NCBI GenBank assembly: GCA_038502445.1
Contig: JAHLJS010000004.1
Location: forward strand, 18,972,305 to 19,036,304
Source of the DNA: Eremochloa ophiuroides
Taxonomy: Eukaryota; Streptophyta; Magnoliopsida; Poales; Poaceae
Direction: 5' to 3'
Length of the DNA stretch: 64,000 bases
Part shown: piece after piece, positions 1 to 8,710 of the stretch
Layout of the letters: the number at the start of each line of letters is the position of its first letter
How positions within the stretch are numbered: the first letter of the stretch is position 1
Position numbers and translations under genes: made by a program
The notes under the pieces: generated by a model
Databases searched by the model: none
What the model was told of the DNA's origin: nothing
The model's input: the letters and a program-made list of their open reading frames with translations, nothing else

Positions 1-1545
1 CGGTCCTGAAAGCATGGAGCGAACGGACCCAGCTAGCTTCGACAATCGGCGTTGATGAGCACCGACAGGTCTCCAAGCGTGCCAGTCAATTTGACCTACA
101 ATTGACAAGGAAAGGATTGATTAGTAACACAATGTGGAACAACTGGTGTGTCCCGAGTGGTTCCAAATATCCGGCCCAATAGGCCTTCTCATAAGGCCAT
201 CGGCTAGAGAGCCGATATCCGATCGCATGAATCGACTGCGTGAGCATAACCGAAATATCCGATACGCAACTTAACCGATTCATATATAAATAAATATGAA
301 TGAAAGCAAATTATATCAAACCAATCTAAATTATACATTGCCTTATGCGCCGAAGCATGTCTCAGTCTATCACATCTATTAATTAGGATCGACCGGATCG
401 TTGCAGTTAGTTAACACACTTGAATCGATCTTGACATGATCCAAAACACAAGACAGCATATAAAGAAGATCGGAAGAATATAACGTGTAGCAGGCAGGCA
501 CAAACAGTATCGGCTGAATAGCCGATCTGAAGTATAGGCACTATACAAGCCTATAAAATAAACGATGTTTTGACTCTTTGACTTGTCTACCTAACCCGTC
601 GCTTACGTCAAGGGGATCGACCGGATCGTTATAGCTCATGAGATAAGCTGATGATTAGATCTATCAATCAAAGACTCTCCACATAATTTGCTTTATTACT
701 TTAGTGCGGCCTATACACAACCAAGATCTGAACTAACCGGCTAATGACAAACAGATCTACTCGCCTAAACATGATATTCAATTAATATTCAATTAAGTAA
801 GATAGATACAAAGATTTAAGCCGACAAGAACAAATCAAGATTGGACAGACTGATGATGTTTAAAATAAATAAACAACAAATAATCATAAGCAACATCGGT
901 ATCTTAATGAATCTAACTAACATGCTAAGTTAATTAAAGCCGATAACTAACCCTCAACTCAATCTACGGATGGCTTAGGTTAAACGAGGATCGATAACTA
1001 CTCGAATCCATCAGCAAACTGCACGAGTCAGAATCGTACTAGCGAGATATGATAAACACGAGCGTGACGGTACTTACAGCAAGCCTGATGTCCACCGGAT
1101 GCCATCCAACTTATCGAAGAACTCGCCGGTTCTACGTTACTCCTACTAGTAGGGTTTTGGCCGGGAGCCAGAAAAGAAAGGAACTGTTGTTGTATTGATT
1201 GACGTATGTACAATGTGCTTTGGGCTTATATTTATACCCAACAGGTAGAAAGAAAGTCTCAACTGAATGAAAACCCTAGTTAAAAATAAGAAAATAATAT
1301 GATTTTTCCTAATTCTAAGATAAATCGGGGCCCACATTTCCATTCGTGTGGGGCCCCCTTCCTGATCGCTGTTTAGTTGACGCACCCGTACGCTTCTGCT
1401 TGTGTGTGCCAATTTCCCGATTGTCGTACACTCTGATGACGTCACCACACATCCGATCCATCTTCACCCCTGTCAATAACACTCGATCTAGCCCTCTGAT
1501 CGGCTATCCTGTCCTCCCGGACACTATCCAAATTCTGGTGTAAAC
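1..1545 (-). mobile_element. Gypsy-type LTR, truncated by window edge
   Basis: Read on the minus strand, the segment begins TGTTTACACC at 1545, followed by a GC-rich stretch, a TATA box (TATAAATA, plus 1227-1236), a short leader and a splice-donor-like CTGTAAGT near 1075. This order (U3, TATA, R/U5) is that of an LTR. Two perfect inverted repeats ATCGGCT-N4-AGCCGAT lie at 199-216 and 509-526, and GATCGACCGGATCGTT occurs twice (about 388 and 615). The same ATCGGCT/AGCCGAT words flank a loop in the Tat LTRs further right, so a Tat-related family is likely. No open reading frame is convincing. The left end and its TG/CA terminus are outside the window, so it may be a solo LTR or the right LTR of a complete element. 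A host promoter and 5' UTR is the main alternative. Confidence 0.55.
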
Positions 1546-2204
1546 ATAGTGTCACGCGCATGGTTCTTCCTCTCCGGCACGGCCTCCAGCGGAGCGAGTG
1601 CAGGCGCAGGGCGTGGCCTCTAGCAGGCATGGGCGGTGGCGAGCTCAACCTCCGTTGGAGCAAGGCATGGCCTCCAGCCAGCGTGGGCGAGCCGTCAGAT
1701 GCGCGTATCCAAGGGCAGCGTGAGTGTGCGTGCTAAGCGACGCGAGCGTGCGCATTCTTATTTTAGCATTTAGGAAAAAAGTTATATGAATGACAAGTAG
1801 TTTTTTTTTATAAAAAAAGTAGGGACCTAAATTTAAATGCTTCTGCTGGAATTAATTAGGTCATGGAGATAAAACCATCAAAAATAGAAGGGACCTCTTA
1901 AATAAAAAATGAGGACTCCTTGAGGGGTATTGCTGGAGTTGATATAAGAATACCAGTATAGTCGACAAATGTCCTGCCATATCAGCGGTTATTTTCAGCT
2001 CTGGAACAGTGTCTCTGGTCACAACAAACCAGTATTAGCCAGCGAACAGAGCCAATGTCCCATCCAGGTAAATCATATGAGGTAGTGTCATAATTTACAT
2101 TATATAAATGCCCTAGACTATAAACAGTCGTCATTTCCACTACAATATACATCACAACTCACAAGCATCCTTGTTCGATTTCTCCATCTCTATCATACGT
2201 ACTA
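1546..2204. other. Intergenic DNA, no gene seen
   Basis: The first 200 bases are GC-rich with imperfect repeats around GGCATGGCCTCCAGC. From about 1760 the sequence is AT-rich with homopolymer T and A runs. No reading frame with coding character or recognisable motif is present. Confidence 0.6.
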
Positions 2205-2426
2205 CTCCATCTCAAATTGTAAGTTATTCTAAAAATTTTAGAGAGTCAAACCATATAACCAAAATTATAGAGAGAAATATAAAGATTTATGACACCAAAT
2301 AAGTATACTATAAAAATATATTTGATAAAGAATCTAATGATATTTAGTTGGTATATTATATAAACTTGGTCAGAGTTGAGATATTTTGATTCATTAAAAT
2401 TTTTGGAATGACTTACATGGATGGAG
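2205..2426. mobile_element. Stowaway-type MITE
   Basis: A 222-bp AT-rich segment is flanked by TA dinucleotides (2203-2204 and 2427-2428). Its ends form an imperfect terminal inverted repeat: left CTCCATCTCAAATTGTAAG and right CTTACATGGATGGAG, continuing inward through the complementary words AAAATTTTAG and AAAATTTTTGG. This is the usual grass Stowaway terminus (Tc1/mariner, TA target). It has no coding capacity. Stowaway copies are common near grass genes. Confidence 0.75.
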
Positions 2427-3847
2427 TATATGATATCATCTCATCTCATGTGTGAGTGCATCCAATAATAGGCGAGCCAATAGGAAGCAGAACTTGCTTT
2501 AGATAGAAGCTGGGCGTTCCGTCCATAAGTGCAGTATTCGGTGGCCCCTAGACGGTGACTGCCTTTCCATTTACAGACCGTTCATCTCGGATCGCATGGC
2601 CACGGCTGTGGACACGTGGGCAGTGGCACGTGAGAGGCCACGTGACCCTGCTCCCACCGGGTTAACGTCGCTCATGCGACTCTGCCGGCGGTCCGTTTCG
2701 GAGTGTCGTCGTCGTCGTCAAGCTTGTGTAGATAAGATTTCAAATCACTCTCTATCTTGAAAGCTAGGAGATAATAAATAAATACTAATATGTGATTGTG
2801 TGCAACTCGTGAGTGTGCATATTGTGACTTTGTCAGCTAGTGGTGCTTCTCTTTCAGCAGGCATATTGGCACATATATGGAAAGTCTCAGTTGCTTTGTT
2901 AAGTTTTTTTTTCTGTATTATGCATCTATCCATTCTCGACACATGTCAATCCAATTGTGTGATATACTCCATGCATGTGACAGCATGATCACCTATGGAT
3001 TAATCAGTTTCACTCTAGCTATAGCTTAAATCTAAAATCACTGAAGAAGCTGCATCTCCATCTACATACTTCAGTATTTGTACCATTTTCACCATTACAG
3101 AAAAAGAAAGAAGAAGAGAGAACCTATAAAAGTTTTAGCCTTAAAAAATAATAAACCCAGCAAGAGCAAAGCTCTACCATTCGTTAAAGCAGAAGAGTCC
3201 CTTTCACTATCCTTTGCACGACTGTGACGTCCGATCCATATGCCAATTGTTAGCCTTGATTATCTGACATATATATCGTTCTGCTGGTCCACGAGGATCT
3301 AATTATTTATGTGAACAAAACTGACCTGATAATTGTACAGCCAAGAGGAACAAACTAAATTACTAAAGTTCACACGGTTATGCTTCGTCCCAATAACCAT
3401 GTGCTTCTTTTTCAAAACAGTTATAAATATGCATGTAACCTAATTAACCATTTGTTTTAAGAGGAATGTGTATTAGTACGCCATTTTGTTCATGGTGTAT
3501 TTTTGAACCAGAAAGCTTCAATTGATGCTAGCTAGTGCCAAGAATTGGAATTCTCTCCAACTTGTTGCTAGCTATCGGCAAAAGGACCAGCAAACGATTG
3601 AGTTTAGGTAATATATATGTTTTTACTACTAGCTACTAGAAAAGACTTGGTATCTTCACTTTGGGCACACAATGAAATTTTGCCCATTTGTTTGCACGTG
3701 GACATGTCGTAGGGAATCCTCTACGCATGTATATATATCATCGCTGACAGTCACATTCCTCCGTCTTTGGATACTTGTATATTTGTCTAACTTGTATACT
3801 TGTCTAAGTTGATGGCAGTAGTTAAAAAGTCTTATACTACCTATATA
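2427..3847. other. Intergenic DNA with a short GC-rich regulatory-looking patch
   Basis: 2500-2720 is GC-rich and carries three CACGTG boxes (separate entry) and a short GTC repeat near 2708. The rest is AT-rich. Reading frames are short and none resembles a known protein. It could be the remnant of a promoter, but no matching gene is visible on either strand. Confidence 0.5.
2613..2644. promoter_or_regulatory. Cluster of three G-box (CACGTG) motifs
   Basis: Perfect CACGTG palindromes occur at 2613-2618, 2627-2632 and 2639-2644, in the contexts ACACGTGG, GCACGTGA and CCACGTGA. G-boxes and ABREs bind bZIP and bHLH factors in plants. Three in 32 bp is well above chance, but no transcript start is evident nearby, so function is inferred only. 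Confidence 0.4.
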
Positions 3848-4010
3848 CACTACTGGAAACACAAATTTTCTCTTGTCGGTTTTTGCTGCAGGGAAATTAA
3901 ATATTGCTCTGTCAGTGAGGTAATTACCTACAGGATAATTACACGATCAACAGGAAAAACACGAATTTCCTGTGTGGTTGATGTACCGACAGAAAAATTC
4001 TTATTTTTCT
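3848..4010. mobile_element. Possible CACTA-type terminal fragment
   Basis: CACTACTGGAAAC at 3848 resembles the conserved terminus of grass CACTA (En/Spm-like) elements. It is followed by inverted words: TTTTCTCTTGTCGGT (about 3863) and its near complement ACCGACAGAAAAATT (about 3986), with a second inverted pair ACAGGAAA/TTTCCTGT between. The opposite CACTA terminus and a 3-bp target duplication were not found, so this is either a truncated end or a small foldback element. Confidence 0.35.
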
Positions 4011-4244
4011 CTTGGTTCAAGGTTTTTTTTTTGACCTTTTTGTATGTACACATGGAAATTACCAGGAAAAAAATAGCGACCAGATTCCCGCACCAGCCGG
4101 ACCAAGCCTGGGCGTGAACTAGAAGCGCAGAACCCACATCGCGCCATTGGAAAGCTTCCTCCCACACGCTTGCACACCTAAGAAAGAAAAAATCACTAGG
4201 TGAAACGAACCCCTACCTTCCCACACACCCACACGCCACACATT

Positions 4245-4613
4245 CAGTGGCGGTACCAGAAATTTTTAATAGAGGGGTGGGGGCAGCTAATAATGATCAT
4301 GCAGGTGAACTCGTTGGCCAAATGATGGTGCCAAGGGCATATCTCACATGTTAATCGTGAAGGAATCAGTGAGGTCAAAAGGCCCCTTTTCTATTATGCA
4401 AACTCCCAGTGATTGTGAGTTTCTTGGGTGTGAGCCATGCAGATAAAAGGAAGTACTGGTGGATCACTTGTGTGTCGAGGTCTCGAGGAGGTCCAACACG
4501 GCTGCACAAGGTCTTGAGGGGCTCTGGAGTGCAGCACTGAACCCTCGACTGATTACGTTGCATGGTGTTAAGGGGGCCGCGGCCCCTACTGGCTACCCCT
4601 GGTTCAGCCAGTG
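4245..4613. mobile_element. hAT-type MITE with perfect 8-bp target duplication
   Basis: The 369-bp element starts CAGTGGCGGTACCAG and ends with the imperfect inverse CTGGTTCAGCCAGTG. It is flanked on both sides by CACACATT (4237-4244 and 4614-4621), an exact 8-bp duplication as made by hAT transposases. The interior has no transposase frame, so it is non-autonomous. Excision would restore continuous flanking DNA. Confidence 0.8.
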
Positions 4614-5194
4614 CACACATTCCGCACGCCCATGTCATGACACAATTCGGACACCCAGCCACCTACCTTGAACTGCCCATCTCTCTGATCCCCCAACCAA
4701 TTCTCCCTCACTGCTCTCATCGTTCCCTAGCACGTGCTCCCTAAAGAGCCTATCGCCCTCTCCTCCCTCCACTACCACATGAGGCAACAGTCTTTTCGGG
4801 ACCTCCTCAACCCTAATCCTCTGCCCTCATCTCTATTCGGTGGATTTGCAAACGTAGCTCTGTTCGCTTGACCAATCAGCAGTCACGAGTATTTGTTTTC
4901 TCTCATTATAAATCAGCACCAATCAAAATCAGCGTTTATTTTCAGTTCAAACGAGCAGGGCGCGATGGTTTTAGTTTATTTTCCATCTAATTTTAGTTTA
5001 GACTCGCCACTAGCATGCGTATGGCATACATTAAGGACAGTTATTGTAAGTCAGGCATGTACATTAATTACCTAATGTTGTGCAATTTCCTTGACAAAGG
5101 TGACAAAACGAGAGTAAGTCACCTACCATAAGGTGCTAACCTTATGTGAGAGGAATAGGATGAAGGTAACATAAGCACTACAATTTAATACCAC
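4614..5194. other. Intergenic flank left of the nested block
   Basis: CT-rich DNA without a gene. A weak hAT-like MITE candidate lies at 4857-4961: GCTCTGTTCGCTTGA at the left and TTCAAACGAGCAGGGC at the right are imperfect inverse repeats, but no convincing 8-bp duplication was found. The last bases, AATGG at 5195-5199, are one copy of the target duplication of the large Tat element. Confidence 0.45.
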
Positions 5195-5199
5195 AATGG

Positions 5200-5666
5200 T
5201 GTCGACGGAATATCTCCGATAGTCTACCAAGGGGTATGCCCAAGGTAGTAAATTAGTCGGTGAAGGTGCGCCGAAGACGAACAGCGTTGCGCAGAAAGCG
5301 CAAGACACAAGATTTATACAGGTTCAGGCCGCCGCGAGGCGTAATACCCTACGTCCTGTGTGCTGGTGAATTGTATTGCTATGAGTTGATATGTTTCGAG
5401 GGGATCCCCTACCCGCCTTATATAGTCCGGGGGGCAGGGTTACAAGTCGGTTTACCATGAATCTCAGATTACAATCCTAGCCGATCAAGGACAGTAATCG
5501 GCTAGATACTAGGAAATCTATTTCCTTAATCACCAATACTTCTGAGCCGGTGGATATACGTGATCTTCTGGAGAACGTGTAGGCAACGCGTCCTTGGCAG
5601 TCCGGGCCTGATCGGATGACTTTGCCCATGTATAGCCATGCGGGTATATGGGTTTATATCCCCACG
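5200..5666 (-). repeat. Tat 3' LTR
   Basis: The 467-bp LTR pairs with 61710-62177. Both share the TATA region (plus CTTATATAG at 5417) and the inverted repeat CTAGCCGAT-N11-ATCGGCTAG (5477-5505). The final base of the expected CACA is G here. By eye there are about five differences in the first 61 positions against the right LTR, consistent with an old insertion. The adjacent interior (minus GGCGACTAGC) occupies the polypurine-tract position; the orphan LTR's equivalent reads GCTCGGGGACTAGC. Confidence 0.85.
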
Positions 5667-6323
5667 GCTAGTCGCCAGCACCTTGCATTCGTCGAGAGGT
5701 GCGAATCTTCAGAGTTGCTTGACCAGACGGATGTAAAGAGCTCAGAAAAATTTTGAAAAGAGCCTTCTCTTTGGTGAAGTGTATCCACTTTTGGTTCGCC
5801 AGAATCAATACCTTCACCGTTAGGTGAAGTGTATCCACTTAGTCCCCGAGCCTGAGAGTAGGTGAAGCAGGCACGTGGTTTCAGGGTCAAAATTTTCACA
5901 GTGCCCGAGCACAGCAAGTGCTCAGAAACGCTTCCGTTGTGACGACAAAATCCCCGAGCACAGCAACTGCTTGGAAATGCTGACGAGGCGACGATGAAGT
6001 CCCCGAGCACAGCGAGTGCTCGGAAATGCCGACGAGGTGATGACGAAGTCCACGAGCACAGCGAGTGCTCGGAAACGCTGATGAGGCGATGACGAAGTCC
6101 CCAAGCACAGCGAGTGCTCAGAAACGCTGACGAGGCGATGATGAAGTCCTCGAGCACAGCAAGTGCTCGGAAACACTGACGAGGCGATGACGAAGTCCCA
6201 AGCACAGCGAGTGCTCGAAAACACTGACGAGTATTCGAACCGACGCGCTTCCCTTTATAATTGACTTGATAGGGAATGAAAATAGTTCACCTTCTCACTT
6301 GCGCGACGCCTAGTAACCATTCG
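5667..6323 (-). repeat. Tat 3' non-coding arm with 49-bp hairpin repeats
   Basis: After about 230 bases of 3' non-coding sequence, 5902-6236 is a tandem array of roughly seven 49-bp units. Each holds a perfect hairpin CCGAGCAC-N5-GTGCTCGG with loop AGCGA or a close variant. 6240-6323 matches, with divergence, the antisense-promoter leader at 8090-8175, including TTCCCTTTATAA. The arm therefore stops inside the antisense gene's leader, where the orphan LTR begins. Minus-strand reading frames over this array are by-products of the repeat and are not genes. Confidence 0.75.
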
Positions 6324-6785
6324 TGTCGACGGAATGCCAGCGCTAGTCTACCGAGGGGTATGCCCAAGGTAGTAGATTGATCGGTGAAGATGTGCCTGAG
6401 ACGAGCAAGAGTTACGCTGGAAGCGTGAGACACGAGATTTATACAGGTTCAGGCCGCCGCTAGGCGTAATACTCTACGTCTTGTGCGTTGTTGTATTGTA
6501 TTGCTAGTAGATGAGTTGTTTCGGGGGGATCCCCTGCCCGCCTTATATAGTCCGGGGGCAGGATTACAAGTCGGTTTTACCATACATATCAGATTACAAT
6601 CCTAACCGAACAAGAAAACTAATCGGCTAGATACAAGGAAAGCTATTTCCTTATCTGCCAAGTCTTTGGCGGATATACGTGATCTTCAGGAAAACGTGTA
6701 GACGACGCGTCCTTGGCAGTCCGGGCCTGATCCGGTAACTTGGCCCATGTATCGCCATGCGGGTATATGGGTATATACCCCCACA
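6324..6785 (-). repeat. Orphan Tat-type LTR
   Basis: A 462-bp LTR with intact TG and CA ends, TGTCGACGG to CCCACA. It is clearly related to the outer pair but more diverged from each of them than they are from each other: it has AATGCCAGCG where both outer copies carry ATAT, and a different 6495-6525 region. It is followed at 6786 by its own polypurine-like GCTCGGGGACTAGC (minus) and 3' arm. No partner LTR and no second duplication were found. It marks a second, related Tat element that inserted in the first and later lost its other end. Confidence 0.75.
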
Positions 6786-7039
6786 GCTAGTCCCCGAGCA
6801 CCTTGCATTCATCGGGAGGTGCAAATCTTCGTAGTTGCATGACCAGACGAATGTAAGGAGCTCAGAAAAAATTTGGAAAATTCCTTTTCTTTGGTGAAGT
6901 GTATCCGGTTTTTGGTTCTTCGGAAACAATACCTTCACCGTTAGGTGAAGTGTATCCACTTAGTCCCCGAGCCTGATAGTAGGTGATGCAGGCACGTGGT
7001 GTCAGGGTCCAAGTCTTTATTCTTTGTGATCATTTGAAA

Positions 7040-8045
7040 CATCGACGAAGTCCCCGAGCACCTCCTGCGCTCGGAAATGTTGGCTAAGCGACGAAACTTC
7101 CAAGCAGTTCAGTGCTCGGAAGGGCTGATGTATCGACGGTGAAGTCCCCGAGCACCTCCTGTGCTCGGAAGTACATGCGAAGCGACGAAGTCCCCGAGCA
7201 GTTCAGTGCTCGGAAACACTGACAAAGTGACGACGAAGTCCAGGAGCACCTCCTGTGCTCGGAAGTACAGGCGAAGCGACGAAGTCCCCAAGCAGTTCAG
7301 TGCTTGGAAACGCTGACGAAGTAACGACGAAGTGCCCGAGCACCTCCTGTGCTTGGAAGTACAGGCGAAAAGATGAAGTCCCCGAGTGGTTCAGTGCTCG
7401 GAAACACTGATGAAGTAACGACGAAGTCCCCGAGCACCTCCTGTGCTCGGAAATACAGGCGAAGCTTCAGTTCAGTGCTTAGAAACGCTGATGAAGTAAT
7501 GACGAAGTCCCCGAGAACCTCCTGTGCTCAGAAGTACGGGTGAAGCGACGAAGTCCCCGAGCAGTTCAGTGCTCAGAAACGCTGACGAAGTAACGACGAA
7601 GTCCCCAAGCACCTCCTGTGCTCGGAAGTATAGGCGAAGCGACGAAGTCCCCAAGCAGTTCAGTGCTCGGAAACCATGACGAAGTAATGACGAAGTCCCC
7701 GAGCACCTCCTGTGCTCGGAAGTACAAGCGAAGCGACGAAGTCCCCGAACAGTTCAGTGCTCGGAAACACTGACGAAGTAACGACAAAGTCCCCGAGAAC
7801 CTCCAGTGCTCGGAAGTACAAGCGAAGCGACAAAGTCCCCGAGCAGTTCAGTGCTTGGAAACACTGATGAAGTAACGATGAAGTCCCCGAGCACCTCCTG
7901 TGCTCGAAAGTACAGGCGAAGCGACGAAGTCCTCGAGCAGTTCAGTGCTCGAAAACCATGACGATGTAACGACGAAGTCCCCGAGCACCTCCTGTGCTCG
8001 GAAGTACAGGAGAAGCGACGAAATCCCCGAGCAGTTCAGTGCTCG
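7040..8045. repeat. Tandem array of paired hairpins (~93-bp unit)
   Basis: About eleven units of roughly 93 bp fill this kilobase. Each has two hairpins: CCGAGCAC-CTCCT-GTGCTCGG, and CCGAGCA followed by GTTCAG and TGCTCGG, separated by GAAGTACAGGCGAAGCGACG-like and ACGCTGACGAAGTAACGAC-like spacers. Stems are conserved better than spacers, although some units carry stem changes. The array ends about 55 bp before the TATA box of the antisense gene. It resembles neither a CRISPR array nor a satellite. Binding sites, an RNA structural role or replication slippage are all possible. Confidence 0.8.
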
Positions 8046-8101
8046 TAAACCCTAAAGCATCCTGTGGGCCTTGTGCAGGAAGCCAAACCACCAAACTTCC
8101 C

Positions 8102-8108
8102 TTTATAA
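8102..8108 (+). promoter_or_regulatory. TATA box of Tat antisense gene
   Basis: TTTATAA lies on the plus strand about 200 bases before the first candidate start codon (8301) and immediately after the hairpin array. A diverged copy is at 6252-6258 in the truncated left arm. The transcript start is inferred, not seen. Confidence 0.45.
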
Positions 8109-8189
8109 GGACTTGTCCACAGATGAAACGATTCGTCTTCCTTCTCGCGCTGCCGCTCAAAAGCCATTCAAACAACCGTTACATCCAGC

Positions 8190-8710
8190 CCTAGCCGCCG
8201 CCATCTAGGGGTCCAAAAAGCCTTGATTCAAAGCTTGATTCCACCAAAGTTTCTTTGATTCAGCCTTCCAGTAACCCAATCCCATGTTCAATTTGAAGAA
8301 ATGGCGCCCAGGAAAAGTTCACGCGTACCCTCGAAGAAGGGTAAAGAGCCGCAGCCTGGAGAACTCCGCCTCGACAATGAGTGGTAGCCGTCCACCATGA
8401 CAGAGAGGGGCATCTTGAAGTTGGTGGCGAAAGGACTACCTGGCGTGGCTTGCCCTAGCCACTGCTATCTAGGGTTCCGCATCCACCAAATCAAAATCTG
8501 ATTCCGCTCAGATTTCTCCAATTCATCCTTCCGTCGCCCCAAATCTGTGCACAGTTTGAGGAAATGGCTCCTAGGAAGAGCGTGCGTGTTCCGAAGAAGC
8601 AGAAAGAGCCGTAGCCTGGAGAGTTCCGCCTGTGGACTAGGAATGGAAAAAGTCTTCAATGACAGAGAAGAGTATTTTGGAGTTAGTGTCGAAAGGGATA
8701 CTGCCGGACA
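8190..8710 (+). repeat. Tandem duplication of antisense-gene leader and first exon
   Basis: 8190-8450 and 8451-8710 are diverged direct copies of about 260 bp. Each has a CCCTAGCC...ATCTAGGG start, a TTTGA(A/G)GAAATGGC start-codon context and a basic N-terminus beginning MAPRKS. The first copy runs into a stop after EW, and the second has an early TAG after KKQKEP. The downstream domain continues from the second copy. Confidence 0.7.

Noticed and set aside
1028..1663. Possible small host gene on the minus strand (frames 1028-1213, 1146-1448, 1442-1663)
   Set aside because: The frames are short, mutually inconsistent and embedded in LTR-like structure with TATA and terminal TG; no domain was recognised.
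5654..6224. Overlapping minus-strand reading frames of 70-183 codons in the left array
   Set aside because: They arise because 49-bp units lack stops in several frames at once; composition is repetitive and no domain is present.
7040..8045. Regular repeats resembling a CRISPR array
   Set aside because: Repeats are palindromic with near-identical spacers, the DNA is plant nuclear and no cas gene exists; it is a retrotransposon tandem array.
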